Origin: Capsicum annuum
Taxonomy: Eukaryota > Streptophyta > Magnoliopsida > Solanales > Solanaceae
Assembly: GCF_002878395.1 (NCBI RefSeq)
Contig: NC_061115.1
Location: forward strand, 210,081,461-210,145,460
DNA length: 64,000 nt
Direction: 5' to 3'
Shown here one piece after another: positions 1 to 11,399 of the stretch. Position 1 is the first letter of the stretch. Each line of letters opens with the position of its first letter. Both the position numbers and the translations under genes were made by a program. The notes under the pieces are model-generated. The model was given only the letters and a program-made list of their open reading frames with translations, searched no databases and was not told the DNA's origin.

Positions 1-138
1 ATATATATATATATATATATATATTATTATTATTATTATTATTATTAAATTTCCTATTCTATAAGGAATTGGGCAGAAAGACGACCCTTAAGATTTTTTT
101 TCAATTAATTAAACATTGATTATGATTTGGGGTATTAC
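1..138 (-). mobile_element. 3' LTR (partial) of minus-strand Ty3/gypsy chromovirus A
   Basis: Read on the minus strand the LTR begins TGTAATACCCC just after a purine tract (minus strand of 139-152, reading AAGGTGGGGAGA), which is the polypurine tract for plus-strand priming. Positions 1-46 are an (AT)n(ATT)n microsatellite. The same microsatellite followed by AAATTTCCTATTC recurs at about 10500-10650 in the other LTR copy, so these are two LTRs of one family. This copy lacks about 250 bp that the other has, and it continues beyond the window. Confidence 0.8.
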
Positions 139-244
139 ATTCTCCCCACCTTAAGAAATTCGGTCCCCAAATTTAGAGTAAGTACATACCTGAAGACTGA
201 AATAAGTGAGGATACTTGTGTTTCATATCCTTTTCTGACTCTCA

Positions 245-1620
245 AGTAGCTTTGTCAGTGGCATGGTTCTTCTATAAGACCTTCAAAGACGCAAACTCTT
301 TTGAACATAACCTTCTTACTTGTCGATCAATGATAGCCACTGGTTCCTCCTCATAGGTTAATTTCTCATCAAGTTGTAAGGTTAGTGCTTCGAGCACGCG
401 AGAAGAATTTAATATACACTTCCTTAGCACAGAGACATGAAACACTGGATGGATGAAAGACATCTCGGGAGTGAGTGCCACACGATACACTCAAGTATCT
501 TATAAGGTCCTACATACCTCGGGCTCAATTTACCTTTTTTTTGAATCGTATCACACCCTTCATCGGAGAGACTTGTAGAAAAACCTTATTCCCAACTGTG
601 AACACCAAATCTCTTCTTCTCTTGTCAACATACGACTTTTGTCTGCTTTGAGCTGTGATCAACCTCTGTCTAATCAATTGGACCTTGTCCATAGCATTCT
701 GTACCAAGTATGGTCCTAAAACCTTAGTCTCTCCAACTTTAAACCACCTGATAGGAGAAAGACATTGCCTATCATACAAGGCTTCATATGGATCCATCTG
801 AATGCTTGGCTGAAAACTATTATTGTAAGCGAATTCTGCTAAGGGTAAGCAAGTATCCCAACTACCTCCAAAATCAAGAGTACAAGCTCTTAACATATCC
901 TCCAAGATTTGTATAGTACGCTCAGATTGTCCGTCCATCTACAGATGAAATGCAGTATTAAGATCTACTCGGGTACCCAACGCTTCTTGGAAAGATCTCC
1001 AAAATCATGAAGTGAACTGTGATTCTCGGTCAGAAATAATGGACAATGGAACTCCATGAAGTCGGACAATTTTATTCATAAATAACTGAGCATATTTCAC
1101 TCCACTATTTGTAGTCTTTACTGGCAGAAAGTGTGTTGACTTAGTAAGTTGGTTTATAATTACCCATACATAGTCATGGCCTTTAATGGTTCGTGGTAAC
1201 TCGATTACAAAATCCATGGTAACTCTTTCCCATTTCCAATCTGGAGTTCTGATCTCTTACAATAATCCTGTTCGTCGCTGATGCTCTGCTTTAACCTGTT
1301 GACAAGTCAAGCAACTAAAAACGAAGTTAGCAATATCTTTCTTCATACCTTCCTACCAGTACACCTGTTTCAGGCCATGATACATCTTAGTGGAACTAGG
1401 GTGAATGGTATATCTGGAGTTGTGAGCTTCCTCAAGAATAGCTTGTCTTAACCCATTTGCAGCTGATACATATAATTGATTACCCACTCGAAGGATACCA
1501 TCACAATCAACACTCATCGTCTTATTTTGACCAGCTAGGACCTCATCTCGATATTTACACAACTGCACATCCTCAAATTGAGTGGCCTTTATGCCTCTAC
1601 CAAAGAACATTTAGCTTGAA
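245..1620 (-). pseudogene. Integrase and chromodomain of chromovirus A (broken pol 3' part)
   Basis: Minus-strand reading gives an HHCC zinc region (HNSRYTIHP near 1410, CLTC near 1310). The catalytic core follows, with acidic residues in VTMDFV (about 1215), IISDRE (about 1030) and GQSERT (about 930). A GKxVFL-type C-terminal domain lies at 545-620 and a chromodomain at 245-350 (EEEPVAIIDRQVRRL). At least five in-frame stops or frameshifts separate the pieces, including a stop at the conserved chromodomain tryptophan near 270. Chromodomains of this family bind histone marks and guide insertion. This copy is not functional. Confidence 0.85.
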
Positions 1621-1629
1621 CATAAGCCA

Positions 1630-2795
1630 ACAACACCCCTGACTTTCCAACACCGAAACTGACACCTTTTCCTTCAAGTTTTTGTATATTTTTCGCAAGT
1701 TGCCTCCTTCTAGGAGCTATATATGCCAAACTACCCATAGTTTTCCTGCTCAAAGCACCATCCACAATATTAGCTTTTCCAGGATGATACAAGATAGCAC
1801 AATCATAATGTTTGAGTAATTCTATCCACCGACGCTGTCGAAGATTTAGATCTCGCTGCTGAAAAATGTATCAAGCTCTTGTGATCGGTATAAATCTCAC
1901 AAGTTTCACCGTATAAGTAGTGCCTCTAAATTTTAAGAGCAAAAACCACAGCGGTCATCTCTAAATCATATGTAGGATAGTTCAGCTTGTGCTTCTTCAA
2001 CTGTCTCAAAGCCTAAGCAATAACATGATCTTGTTGCATGATAACACATCCTAATCGAACCCTTGAAGCATCACATAATACCTTAAATCCTCCAAAACTT
2101 GATGGTAAGGCTAAAACTGGTGCAGTGGTCAAACATGTTTTGAGTTTCTGAAAGCTCTGCTCACACTCTTCCGTCCACTGGAACTTTACATTTTTCTGTG
2201 TTAATTTGGTCAATAGAGCTGCAATTTTAGAGAAATTCTACACAAAACGTCTGCAGTAATTAGCCAAATCAATAAAGCTACAAATATCTGTAGGTGAAGT
2301 AGGTCTAGGCCATTTTTGCACTGCTTCTGTCTTTTTAGAATCCATCGTGATACCATGCTTGGAGACAACATGCCCCAAAAATGTTACTGAGTCAAGCCAA
2401 AATTCGCACTTTGAGAACGTAGCATAAAACTTATGTTCCCACATTATCTGCAATATAGTCATGTTCTTCCTGGCTACGAGAATATATCAGAATATCATCA
2501 ATGAATACTATCACAAATTTGTCCAGAAATGGCCTGGACACCCTATTCATTAAGTCCATGAATGTAGTAGGAGCTTTGGTTAACCCGAAAGGCATCACAA
2601 GAAACTCATAATGCCCTTATCGAGTTCTAAATATTGTCTTGGATATATCTTCCTCCTTGATTCTAAGCTGATGATAACCCGATCAGAGATCAATCTTTAA
2701 AAAATGAGCAGCTCTTTGTAACTGATCAAACAGGTCCTCTATACGAGGCAACGGATACCTGTTGCGTATTGTTACCTTGTTTAGCTACCTGTAGT
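1630..2795 (-). pseudogene. RNase H and C-terminal RT of chromovirus A
   Basis: Minus-strand pieces show the RT palm motif FIDDILIYS (about 2480-2510, in place of YVDD), then the thumb (FLGHVVSKHGI, about 2370) and RNase H (LCDAS near 2070, DLEM near 1960, YTDHKSL near 1895). Stops interrupt all of them. The N-terminal RT, including CIDYRQLNK, lies at 6368-6470 on the far side of the inserted solo LTR. The split falls exactly within that motif. Confidence 0.85.
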
Positions 2796-3532
2796 TGTTG
2801 GCACCTAATTTTTGCCCTCCATTACTAAGTTTAATTCCAAGTTTCTTCGATTTTTTAAATAAAATTACAACATTTATTTGATCTGAATAAAAAGCTTTTC
2901 AAAATATTTATCTGGGTAAGTTTGTCATTTTAAGTAGCGATTATATATTATCGTATTCAATTATACGAAATTACATAATTTTGTTGCTTAAATATCTATT
3001 TTTATAAAATATCAGATTTTAATCAAGGTTTGTCTTGAAATAAATTTAAAGGATTAAAATCTTGATTTAAATATAATTTATTCTCAAAAATAATTTATTC
3101 GGATAAATATGTGTTTGATTTTATTAAATCAAGAAGCTCGGGATTCAAAGAAGTATTAATTCGTATCGAATTTTAATTTACTTTAGTCAATCTATTAGAT
3201 TTGACCATAATTGAAATCAAATTGGCCATAATTGCAATGCAATCAGTCAATTGATTTTTAATTTGGTCAAAATTAAATGAATATGGCTAAATTTTAAATC
3301 TCAGTTGGGGTTATATTTTAAATAACTCTAAAATTCCCAAAAACTTTCATAACTTCTATCCAATTCTCACCAAAAAATAATTTCAAATAGTACTACATTG
3401 TACTATTTCCCCAACTTTGTTCTTTTCCAATTTTGAAATTCAAAAATTGTATTACATTGTACAATTTCCCCACACATTATCTTTCACCTCACCTTATCTT
3501 TAATTTTTAAATTCCAAAAAAACCCTAAAGGG

Positions 3533-3652
3533 CTTTTCTCCCACATTGGTGGATGACATGAAATAAGTCATCATCCTTTCCTATAAATACTTTTCTCCCA
3601 CATTGGTGGAAAAGAGAAAAATAAAACCTTATTCTCTCCTATAAATACTTCC
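3533..3652 (+). promoter_or_regulatory. Duplicated TATA promoter unit in the solo LTR
   Basis: A unit of about 58 bp containing TTTTCTCCCACATTGGTGG and ending in CCTATAAATACTT occurs twice in tandem (about 3533-3590 and 3591-3650). Each copy has a good TATA box (TATAAATA at 3582 and 3640). Position, roughly 0.8 kb into the LTR, fits the U3/R boundary. The shared CCCACATTGGTGG block could be a cis element; that is inference. Confidence 0.6.
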
Positions 3653-4039
3653 ACTACTTTGGTTGAAAGTGAGGGTTGAAAAGTAAAAAAAAAAAAGAGG
3701 CTAGACAGGTGAAAAAATCTTTTTGAGCAAAATAGTTATTTTTATTTAATAAAAATTTTTGTTTCATAGAGTTGGTAGGCTAATCAAAATTTTCAAGTTG
3801 CCGGCGATGTTTTTCGGTGTTGGTTGATTCCGACGAAGCTCATAGTCTCATTTTGATGCCCCTAAAAAGGTAAACACACCTTTTTTTTTAGTTTTATTAT
3901 CGTTTTCTTATTCGTAGTTCGTAGTTATAATTTTGTTTGCTGGGATTGTTTGTTGTAGATGGCCTTGAAGGCAATAGAATGTTGTGGTATCGATATTTTA
4001 ATTCTTTTCATGTTCATGATATAAAATAAAGCCACCAAT

Positions 4040-4705
4040 AGTTGTACGTGCCTTTTTTGACTTTATTCTTTGGTTATTATAGATAAAGTTTCAATCTTTG
4101 CTTAAAAGGTGTACTTATGCTTTGTGTAAACTCATTGTTTGGTGGATATATTTGTTTTTAGCATGTAAAGTTATTTTTCTTTATGTTGAAAACAATAGTT
4201 AATATTGATTGTTTCGCCTTTTTACCTTATTCTTTGATTATTTTGGATTAAGTTTAGATCATTGCTTGAAAAACATACTCATGTCTTGTTTAAACTCATT
4301 GTTGTTAGATATATTTGTTTTTAGCATGTAAAATTATTTTCTTTATGTTGAAAAGAATAGTTAATATTGATAGTTTTGCCTTTTGAGTTTATTCTTTGAT
4401 TATTTTGGATAAAGTTTAGATCTTTGCTTGAAAAATATACCCATGTCTTGTTTAAACTCATTGTTGGTAGATATATTTGTTTTTACCATGTAAAGTTATT
4501 TCCTTTATGATAAAAAGAATAGTTAATATTGATTGTTTTGCTTTTTGACTTTATTCTTTGATTGTTATGTATAAAGTTTTGATCTTTGCTCAAAAGACAA
4601 ACTCATGCCTTGTTTAAATTCATTGTTAGCGGATATGTTTGTTTTAGCATGTAAAGTTGTTTCTTTTATGTTGGAAAAATAGTTATTATTGTTTGTTTCG
4701 CCTTA
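4040..4705 (+). repeat. Four-copy tandem repeat, about 163 bp period, in the solo LTR
   Basis: The block AAACTCATTG...GATATATTTGTTTTTAGCATGTAAAG recurs at about 4130, 4292, 4456 and 4618. Each copy is followed by a TTATTCTTTGATTATT-type segment. Copies are diverged by point changes, so the array is old relative to the insertion junctions. No coding potential is visible. Confidence 0.8.
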
Positions 4706-5837
4706 ATAAAAATAGTAATTAGTTAAGTCAATAATTTATTATTTGCTTACTAATTATTTTAATAGATTTCAAAATCTTCATATAAGAGATGAAGTACTAG
4801 CTTTATTTTAATCCAAGATGTTTATTCCTCTTTTGTTCGCATGTTGTCTTGTCTAAATGATGAGAAAGTTTGGACTTTTGTGGCTAAATAGAATTATTTG
4901 GATATTTTTGACTCATGCATAGTGTGATTGTTGAACGATATTTCACTTTTAGAGATGCTAAACTTTTATTTTTATTTTCTTATTCCGAATTGTTATATGT
5001 GCTCTTTGTGTGTGTAAAGATTTGATTCATGTCTCTCTTTTATTCATAATGTCAAAAGAGAATCAACGATGTCTTAGAAATATAAATCATAGGCCGTTAC
5101 ACGTTTTTTCATAAAATGTTGGTTGTAATTTAGATGTATGAATTTTCATTAATGTCGCCTTAATTGAAATTTAAAGATTCTCTTTTTTGAAAAGTTAACC
5201 TTTATTTTCTTTTGTTATATGGATTAGTGTCTATGTTTGTTCAATTTTAGAAGTCATGAGTATTTTTCTTGTTGCCTCATCCCTTTACTTTTGCAAGCTT
5301 ACGTTGTTTGTTTCTCGCATTAATTCATTGAATATGACCTTCTTCCTTTTACCTTTACTCATTCTTAATATGAACATAAGTCATAAGGCATGCAAGTGTG
5401 CATATCATTATAATTCAAAAATTGATTCTTGATATTTTCTTTTGCTTTAAAATATGTAACTATTATGCCTTGAACGTATATTAATTTCTTTATCTTTTCT
5501 TTGCATGCAAAAAATATCTCGAGTTCAAATGGACTCCTCTCCTCTTGCATTTCGTAATGGGTCAATGAGGCTCACCTCTTCGAGTCAAGTCCGAAGTTTA
5601 AACCCAAGGTCCACTACATGGTGTGCGGGTGCTAGAAGATAGACGAAGAAAGAAAATGGGTCAAAATCTGTTGATGAGGTCACTAAAATATTTGAAAAGT
5701 CTCAATTTTTTACTATCGTCTTCTTTTTATTTATTTATTTATTTAGTCATTTATTTATTTATTTATTTGGGCCTCGAAACCAAAGTTGTATTTTAATACA
5801 GGTGAGGGGGATTTTGAGCCTTAAAGGTCCGAAAACT

Positions 5838-5957
5838 AGATTAGGACAGGTTGTGGGCCGAAAGCCCAATATTTAGATTAGGACAGGTTGTGGGCCGAAA
5901 GCCCAATATTTAGATTAGGACAGGTGCAAGTTGGCCAAAAGCCCAATTAGATTAGGA
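5838..5957 (+). repeat. 37-bp tandem repeat, three units plus
   Basis: Units beginning AGATTAGGACAGG start at 5838, 5875, 5912 and 5949, an exact 37-bp spacing. The unit holds the small inverted repeat GGGCCGAAAGCCC. The third unit is diverged and the fourth is truncated. The array lies in the downstream (R-U5) part of the solo LTR. Confidence 0.9.
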
Positions 5958-6372
5958 CATAGTCTATTAATTTGGGCTCAATGGCCTAAGTCTTTTATTT
6001 TCTCCCTTTTCCTTTTACATGCTTTGTTATTAATTTATTTAGACTTAGTTAAAATCCCTACTGAATCGTCCAAATCTCTTTTACAAAAGTCTTTTCCTAA
6101 AATCAATTACTTTTCAACAATCAATCTTTCTTTTTGAAGTTAGTCAAAAGATATTTTCAAACAGTCCGGATAACCGCAAGTTAGCGGATACTCTTAGTGT
6201 CTTAACAACTATCCAAGAGTATTAATAGGAACAACTTACTCAGAATCTTCAAACTTAAATGATTTTTTTTTGTTTTGGATCGTTTAAATAACTTTCAAAG
6301 GTTTTCTTAATTCCTTTTAAAATAAATTAAGTGGAGACTCTAAAAAAGTCAAAATTTCCGCAAAACAGTAGT

Positions 6373-7010
6373 CAATACACATTCTTAGAGACCCATCTTT
6401 CTTTTTACAAACAAAACGGGTGCACCCCATGGCGATATACTCGATCTGATGAAACTCATATCTAGTAAGTCTTGCTGCGATATGGGGGTATAGATATTGG
6501 CATAGTGTCAGGTGCCAAATTAATACCGAAGTCTATGTCTCGTATTGGAGGTAATCCTGGCAACTCCTCAGGAAATGCATTAGAAAATTCCTTCACCTCA
6601 GGTAGTTCCTCCAAACTAAGTGGTCCTTCTCTAGAATCACTTATCATAGCCAAGATACCCATACAACCTTTCTTCAATAGTCGTTGCGTCTTCATAAAAG
6701 ATATAACTTTACTAATCTCTGGAACTTGACCCCCTTCCAATACAAAACTAGATTCGTTGGGTATCTCAAATCGAACTATCATTGCATGACAATCTACGGT
6801 AACATAGTAAGGAGATAACCAATCCATGCCTATCAACACATCAAACTCAATCATATCAAGTACAATCAGGTCATCAAGGGTATCCCTACCTCCCACTATA
6901 ATCTCGCAATCACGATACACACACTCAATTAATAAGGAATCTCCCACGAGAGTAGCAACAAGAAAAGGATAATTTAGCATCTCTCGCTATCTATCAAATC
7001 TCACAGCAAA
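6373..7010 (-). pseudogene. Aspartic protease and RT N-terminus of chromovirus A
   Basis: The minus strand encodes a retropepsin-like region (DMIEFDVLIGMDWLS near 6830), followed by the linker ELPGLPPIRDIDFGINL and PPYR that leads into RT. The RT part continues through GAPVLF-type and CIDYR motifs to 6368, where the solo LTR cuts in. The catalytic DTG/DSG segment upstream of 6980 is degraded; only the flap and C-terminal half read cleanly. This is a retrotransposon relic, not a host protease. Confidence 0.8.
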
Positions 7011-7125
7011 GTATGAGGACACATAAAAGTGGGTAGAACCTGGATCAATCAAATCATATGCATAAAAAAAATAAATGAAAAAATATCTGTAACAACTGCA
7101 TTCGAGGCCTGAACATACTGCCTAT
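7011..7125 (-). other. Degraded gag-protease junction
   Basis: This short minus-strand stretch links the zinc-knuckle region and the protease. It reads through several stops and should hold the missing protease active site, which I cannot identify. Confidence 0.4.
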
Positions 7126-8480
7126 TTAGTGTAAAACTCTTGGCTGTCCTATACCAGCATTTTCTTGTGCCTGATTGCCAGCAACCCGATCTCCATTACC
7201 TCGGCCTCTATTTCCATTACTTGTAGTATTATGAGTAGTCTGGCTAGGTACAGCTACCTGACCAGAACCCTGACTAACATTTCTCTGAGCCTGAGGGCAA
7301 TCCCTGATGCGATGACCCAACTGACCACATCAAAAACACTCTCCAGTCAAAACACGACTCTGTCCCATATGTGATTTGCTACAAGTCTGATAGGATGGAG
7401 TAGTAGCATACATATGGCCAGAACTACGATATCCCTGAGATGCTGAAGACCCCTGCATTCCCTGTATAGAAGGTGGCTTATACGCAGACTGTGAAACCAA
7501 ATCTGTCCCTGTCTAATGGCCCTGATGCTTTCCCTTATTTTCCGCTCTGCGATTTGCACTTAAGTCACCACGTTAAGATCCACCCATCTTAGCCTTCTTA
7601 CGAACCTCATAAGCTGTCCGCTCTACACGACCCTTGTCCTCAATCATTCTAGCAAGATCCACTATCTCATAATAGGTCAAGACTTTCATCTGTGGGGCCA
7701 CTGCATTATAAAGATGAGCAACCAGCCCATTTAAAAACCTCTGGACTCGAGCTTCTTCTATGGATACCAAGTATGGAGCATATCTAGCCAGCTTACAAAA
7801 CATAGTATTATAGGTCGACACATCCATATCTGGAGTCTGAACCAATCTCTCAAACTGAGTTGCATATTTCTGTTTCTGACTGTCAGGAAGAAAGGTATCC
7901 ATGAAGAACTTAGTAAACTCGTTCCATGTTAGTAGCGTTGCCTCAGCAGGCCTTCCTAGCAATAAAGTATCATACCAAGTGTTAGCCATGTCCTCCAACT
8001 TGTACGATGCAAGCTTTACAACCCTCTCACTAGAACACCCTAACGCATGCAGTGCCTTGAAAGTACCATCCAAAAAACTCTGAGGATCAACTGAACTGTC
8101 TGAACCTGTGAATTTTGGTGACTTCAAATTTAGAAACTCCTGCAAAGATACCTCCTTGTTTCCCAAGTTGTACGTTTGAACAGGTGCCTGGAATTGGGGC
8201 TGAGGCCATGCAGAATTGTGTTGACCATCCCTCTCTTATCTATCCAATCGATCGGCCAAGCCCTCTATGGCTCTTTGCATGGAAATAAGTGTCTCAGCAG
8301 TACAACCCTCATAAGATGGTGGAGGTAGACTATCATTTCTTTCAGGAGCGGGCTCTCTTGAACTTCTTAGAGTGGCAGTGCAGTTCTCTGCGGTATCACG
8401 ACTACCCCTACCTCGGCCTCTTTTATGGGCTCCTCCTCTTTCCTTACCAGTAGTTGCTCTACGAACTATCTGATTAACAA
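7126..8480 (-). pseudogene. gag of chromovirus A with zinc knuckle
   Basis: The largest open piece (7573-8166) is a Retrotrans_gag capsid domain. It shows SPKFTGSDSSVDPQSFLD, then LEDMANTWYD and WNEFTKFFMDTF, the usual core of plant gypsy capsids. Downstream on the minus strand a CX2CX4HX4C knuckle is recognisable near 7300 (CGQLGHRIRDC) but has a stop inside its first pair. An Arg/Gly-rich N-terminus (RGRGRG) lies near 8420. Stops at about 7570, 7515 and 7330 break the frame. Confidence 0.85.
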
Positions 8481-8660
8481 AATAAGACAGTTAGATTCAC
8501 CTAATTGATCCAAAATGTCACACACGTAAGGAAGAGTGAGAAAGAAAATCAAGACACATCCTACCACGCTCTCGCAGAACACGATTATTGAAATGGCCGG
8601 AAACATAACCATAATTGAGATTCTACTACTACCGTGTGCTCCAAGAATAAACCTAGGCTT

Positions 8661-8670
8661 TCTGATACCA
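8661..8670 (-). other. Primer-binding site of chromovirus A
   Basis: The minus strand reads TGGTATCAGA, the standard complement of the 3' end of initiator tRNA-Met used by plant LTR retrotransposons. It is separated from the LTR end (minus-strand ...TGACA, 8675) by 4 bp. Confidence 0.8.
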
Positions 8671-8674
8671 ACTT

Positions 8675-8761
8675 TGTCACGACTCAAAATAGGATCATAA
8701 TCGGCGCTAAGGAGTTTAGGACTCCAAAGCAAGCCTCATCAGAATTCTACAGAAAATCGGA
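8675..8761 (-). mobile_element. Truncated 5' LTR of chromovirus A (87 bp)
   Basis: This segment matches positions 9080-9168 base for base apart from scattered substitutions (both begin TGTCAYGACYCAAAA and share AAGCAAGCCTCATCAGAATT). It then stops abruptly after AAAATCGGA. It is the U5 end next to the primer-binding site; the rest of the LTR is missing here. Confidence 0.8.
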
Positions 8762-9079
8762 TTAATTTGGCTTAATTAATTTGTTTTAGTGTACTTTGCT
8801 AAAGCTATATCTTTATTTTAATTAATTTGGCTTGATTCGAAATATAATAATTAAATTAATTAGTGTTTGTGTGAAGTCATACATAAGATTTTTATTTTCT
8901 TTAAAATAAAATTTACATATTTAAAAACTACATAAAAAGTACTACCATTCACAATAGCTGACTAGCAATTCAAAATATTTAGAAAGTATCTAAAAAAATT
9001 ATAATCAAAGTGGATTTTCTGTTCACGTAATATCAAATTTCTTCGCATTTTTTTCCTTTCTATCTTTATTATGGATGTG
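8762..9079. other. AT-rich spacer between two LTR copies
   Basis: This is 318 bp of unrelated AT-rich DNA with the short repeat ATTAATTTGGCTT near 8762 and 8820. No coding frame or termini of a known element are visible. It separates the 87-bp LTR stub from a nearly complete LTR of the same family. Confidence 0.5.
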
Positions 9080-10502
9080 TGTCATGACCCAAAAAGGGAT
9101 CATGACCGGCGCTAAGGTGTTTAGGACTCTAAAGCAAGCCTCATCAGAATTCTACAAAAAATCGGACAGAGTTTCCCCTGTTTTGGACCTAACAAGAAAA
9201 TTCTCTGTCTCAAATCAACAGCACCACAACTAACACATCAATCACACCAACACAATCCACCGAAATCCTCAAATATTTGCACCAATACTACCAATTAACA
9301 ATACACAATTCATCTCCAAAAACAAGAGGAAGACCAATACTCCACAGATCCAAAATAATGAAAGAATACTCAAAACTTCTAAAGACATGACTATGGAGCG
9401 ACTCTAAGAGTTTTGAAGGAACAGAACGTAACAAATAAATAAACTTCTGCCTACGCGAACAAATGTGGGGCTCACCAGGAATATGCTACTCAATTTTTCT
9501 AGCCAACGAGATCCTCACAGTTACCTGCGTTCTCTGAAAAATAATAGCAAGGAGTGAGACGCTGCCTCAATGAGTAATAACACTTAACCACAATCGTTTC
9601 ATTGGGGACAAGTCGTAAAACATCATGAAATAAATGTTCTTTCAGAAAACAGTAACAATAAACAATATTCTTTCTTTTATGTAATAAAAGTGACTAAATA
9701 GTACAGTAATAAACTCAAAAAGCATCGTATCATATCAAATATTACAAATTTGGGAGGTTTCCAAGAATGAATCATGTAATCAATGTGATATTCTTCTTCA
9801 TCAAGAATAGCCCATAGCAGTGGACCCCTCATAAAGGAGTCAAATATCATATCATTAACAGTATGCTAGTTCTACCTTCCCACTAGCGAGGGTTGTTACA
9901 GTCATCAGTAAATACAAGGTGCACCAGGTCTAATGATCCCGTCGTTAGCTACGAGATTCAAATCAAGGTCTACTCCCATTTATAAATTATTTTTAAACAA
10001 TAGGATATTCATATGAAAGCATTTTTTCAAAATAATACCATATCATTTAAAGTTCCTATCAAATCATGTTACATGTAAATTTGAAAAAATACACATGGCA
10101 AAATACATATTTCTCATGTAAGTGGAGAATATTCACAGTAATAATATCATATCTCAAATAACCATTCGTAACTCATTATTTCATCAAAATCAAGTATAAA
10201 ATATCCAAGTTAATAAAACAAATTATGGTAAGATTACTACCCACAGTACACGTGTCGAAATACCAAATTTGTCACCTCAAACGATTTGTATCACTTTCTT
10301 GGATCAAACCTATAATCACATCATATCCATTCTCGTGTTAAATCTCTTATTTTAGGCTAATTCATGATAAAATTAGACTACCAACCTTCAAGGTTCCATG
10401 ATATTTTCAATTCATTGAACTAGTATCCAAAACAACCCTTATTATCCATAATTCTTGCCTTAAGCAATTAAATTTCACTATCCAAAATAAATTAACTAAA
10501 TT

Positions 10503-10533
<31 letters not shown>

Positions 10534-10990
10534 TGTCACGGAATGACAATTGATTCTCCGTTTCCAGCTTTGTGCGTGCGCAGGCAGAACTGATGCCTTC
10601 AATAATATATATTATTATTATTATTATTATTATTATTAAATTTCCTATTCCATAAGGAACTGGGTAGAAAGACAGCCCTTTTCCTTTTCCCTTCTAAATT
10701 GGGCTTTAGCCCAATAGCCCAATTTTTCTTTCTTTAAGTAACATAAATACTAATTCTTTTGAAAGTAATTATACTCTCTCCTATTTTTTAATTACTTTAT
10801 TCTCTCTCTATTAATATAATAACATAACCAACATATACATATCATTCTATGTATATATTGTGATTTTTGTAATATATTTAGAGAGTTAAAATTTTTTGTA
10901 ATATTGAAACCATAAGTTGTGTATTTGTGTAATTTTTCGTTTTTTTTTTTCTCAATTAATTACACACTATATATGATTTGGGGTATTAAA
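9080..10990 (-). mobile_element. Near-complete LTR of the chromovirus A family
   Basis: It begins (+ strand) TGTCATGACCC and ends GGGGTATTA, the counterpart of the TGTAATACCCC start seen at window position 138; the last two bases are mutated. It includes the (AT)n(ATT)n block at about 10508-10640 also found at 1-46. Length about 1.9 kb. It is either the true 5' LTR displaced by rearrangement or a separate solo LTR of the family. No clear target duplication is visible. Confidence 0.7.
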
Positions 10991-11223
10991 ATTTGATAGA
11001 TTGGTACAACATGCCTAGACGAGAAAAGGAAAGAAATAGAAACAACAGAATAAAATTATTAACTAGTTTCAAACAACTTTCAAGTTTCAATGATTGAGAT
11101 TTCTTCACTTTTTACTAAAAGCTTTGGACATAAGCCCTTAAAAATGAAAATCATGTTGTAATTGACATCCCCACCCCACCCCCACCGCCCACCAAAGAAA
11201 CCACACGCACGCACGCGCGCGCG

Positions 11224-11260
<37 letters not shown>

Positions 11261-11399
11261 CCCTGCACACACTTAAATATACTTTGTAATGGGTAAATTC
11301 AAATTTACTATAAATATAAAATAATTATTACAAACAACACACAATTACAAAGCAAAACGATTGAATTGACCCAAAAAATAATACACACACATATATATA
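10991..11399. repeat. Spacer with compound CA/CG/TA microsatellite
   Basis: The stretch holds a C-rich run (about 11170-11190) followed by (ACGC)n(GC)n and (AT)n at about 11203-11262. The alternating purine-pyrimidine tract could adopt Z-DNA or a cruciform. No gene is seen in the rest. Confidence 0.7.

Larger units (their letters stand above)
2796..6367 (+). mobile_element. 3.57-kb solo LTR inserted in chromovirus A RT (Ogre/Tat-like ends)
   Basis: The insert starts TGTTGGCACC and ends GCAAAACA, giving TG...CA termini. It is flanked by a perfect 5-bp duplication GTAGT (2791-2795 and 6368-6372). Removing it with one GTAGT restores the RT frame around CIDYR. I see no second LTR and no coding domain inside, so it is a solo LTR left by LTR-LTR recombination. 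TATA boxes near 3581 and 3639 put its transcription on the + strand, opposite to the host element. The great length and the end sequence (GTGGAGACTCTAAAAA near 6333) resemble Ogre/Tat LTRs; that lineage call is tentative. Confidence 0.85.
139..8674 (-). mobile_element. Internal region of chromovirus A, interrupted by a solo LTR
   Basis: On the minus strand the order is primer-binding site, gag with zinc knuckle, aspartic protease, RT, RNase H, integrase, chromodomain, polypurine tract. This is the Ty3/gypsy order, with the C-terminal chromodomain of plant chromoviruses (Tekay/Del-like by overall look). Stop codons and frameshifts break every domain, so the element is dead. Positions 2796-6367 are a later insertion. 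Confidence 0.85.

Noticed and set aside
2796..6367. Complete LTR retrotransposon rather than a solo LTR
   Set aside because: No second copy of the start or end sequence and no gag/pol domain inside; the single TG...CA unit with one target duplication fits a solo LTR.
6472..6729. Plus-strand frame opposite the gypsy protease
   Set aside because: Shadow of the minus-strand protease-RT frame, which has clear motifs.
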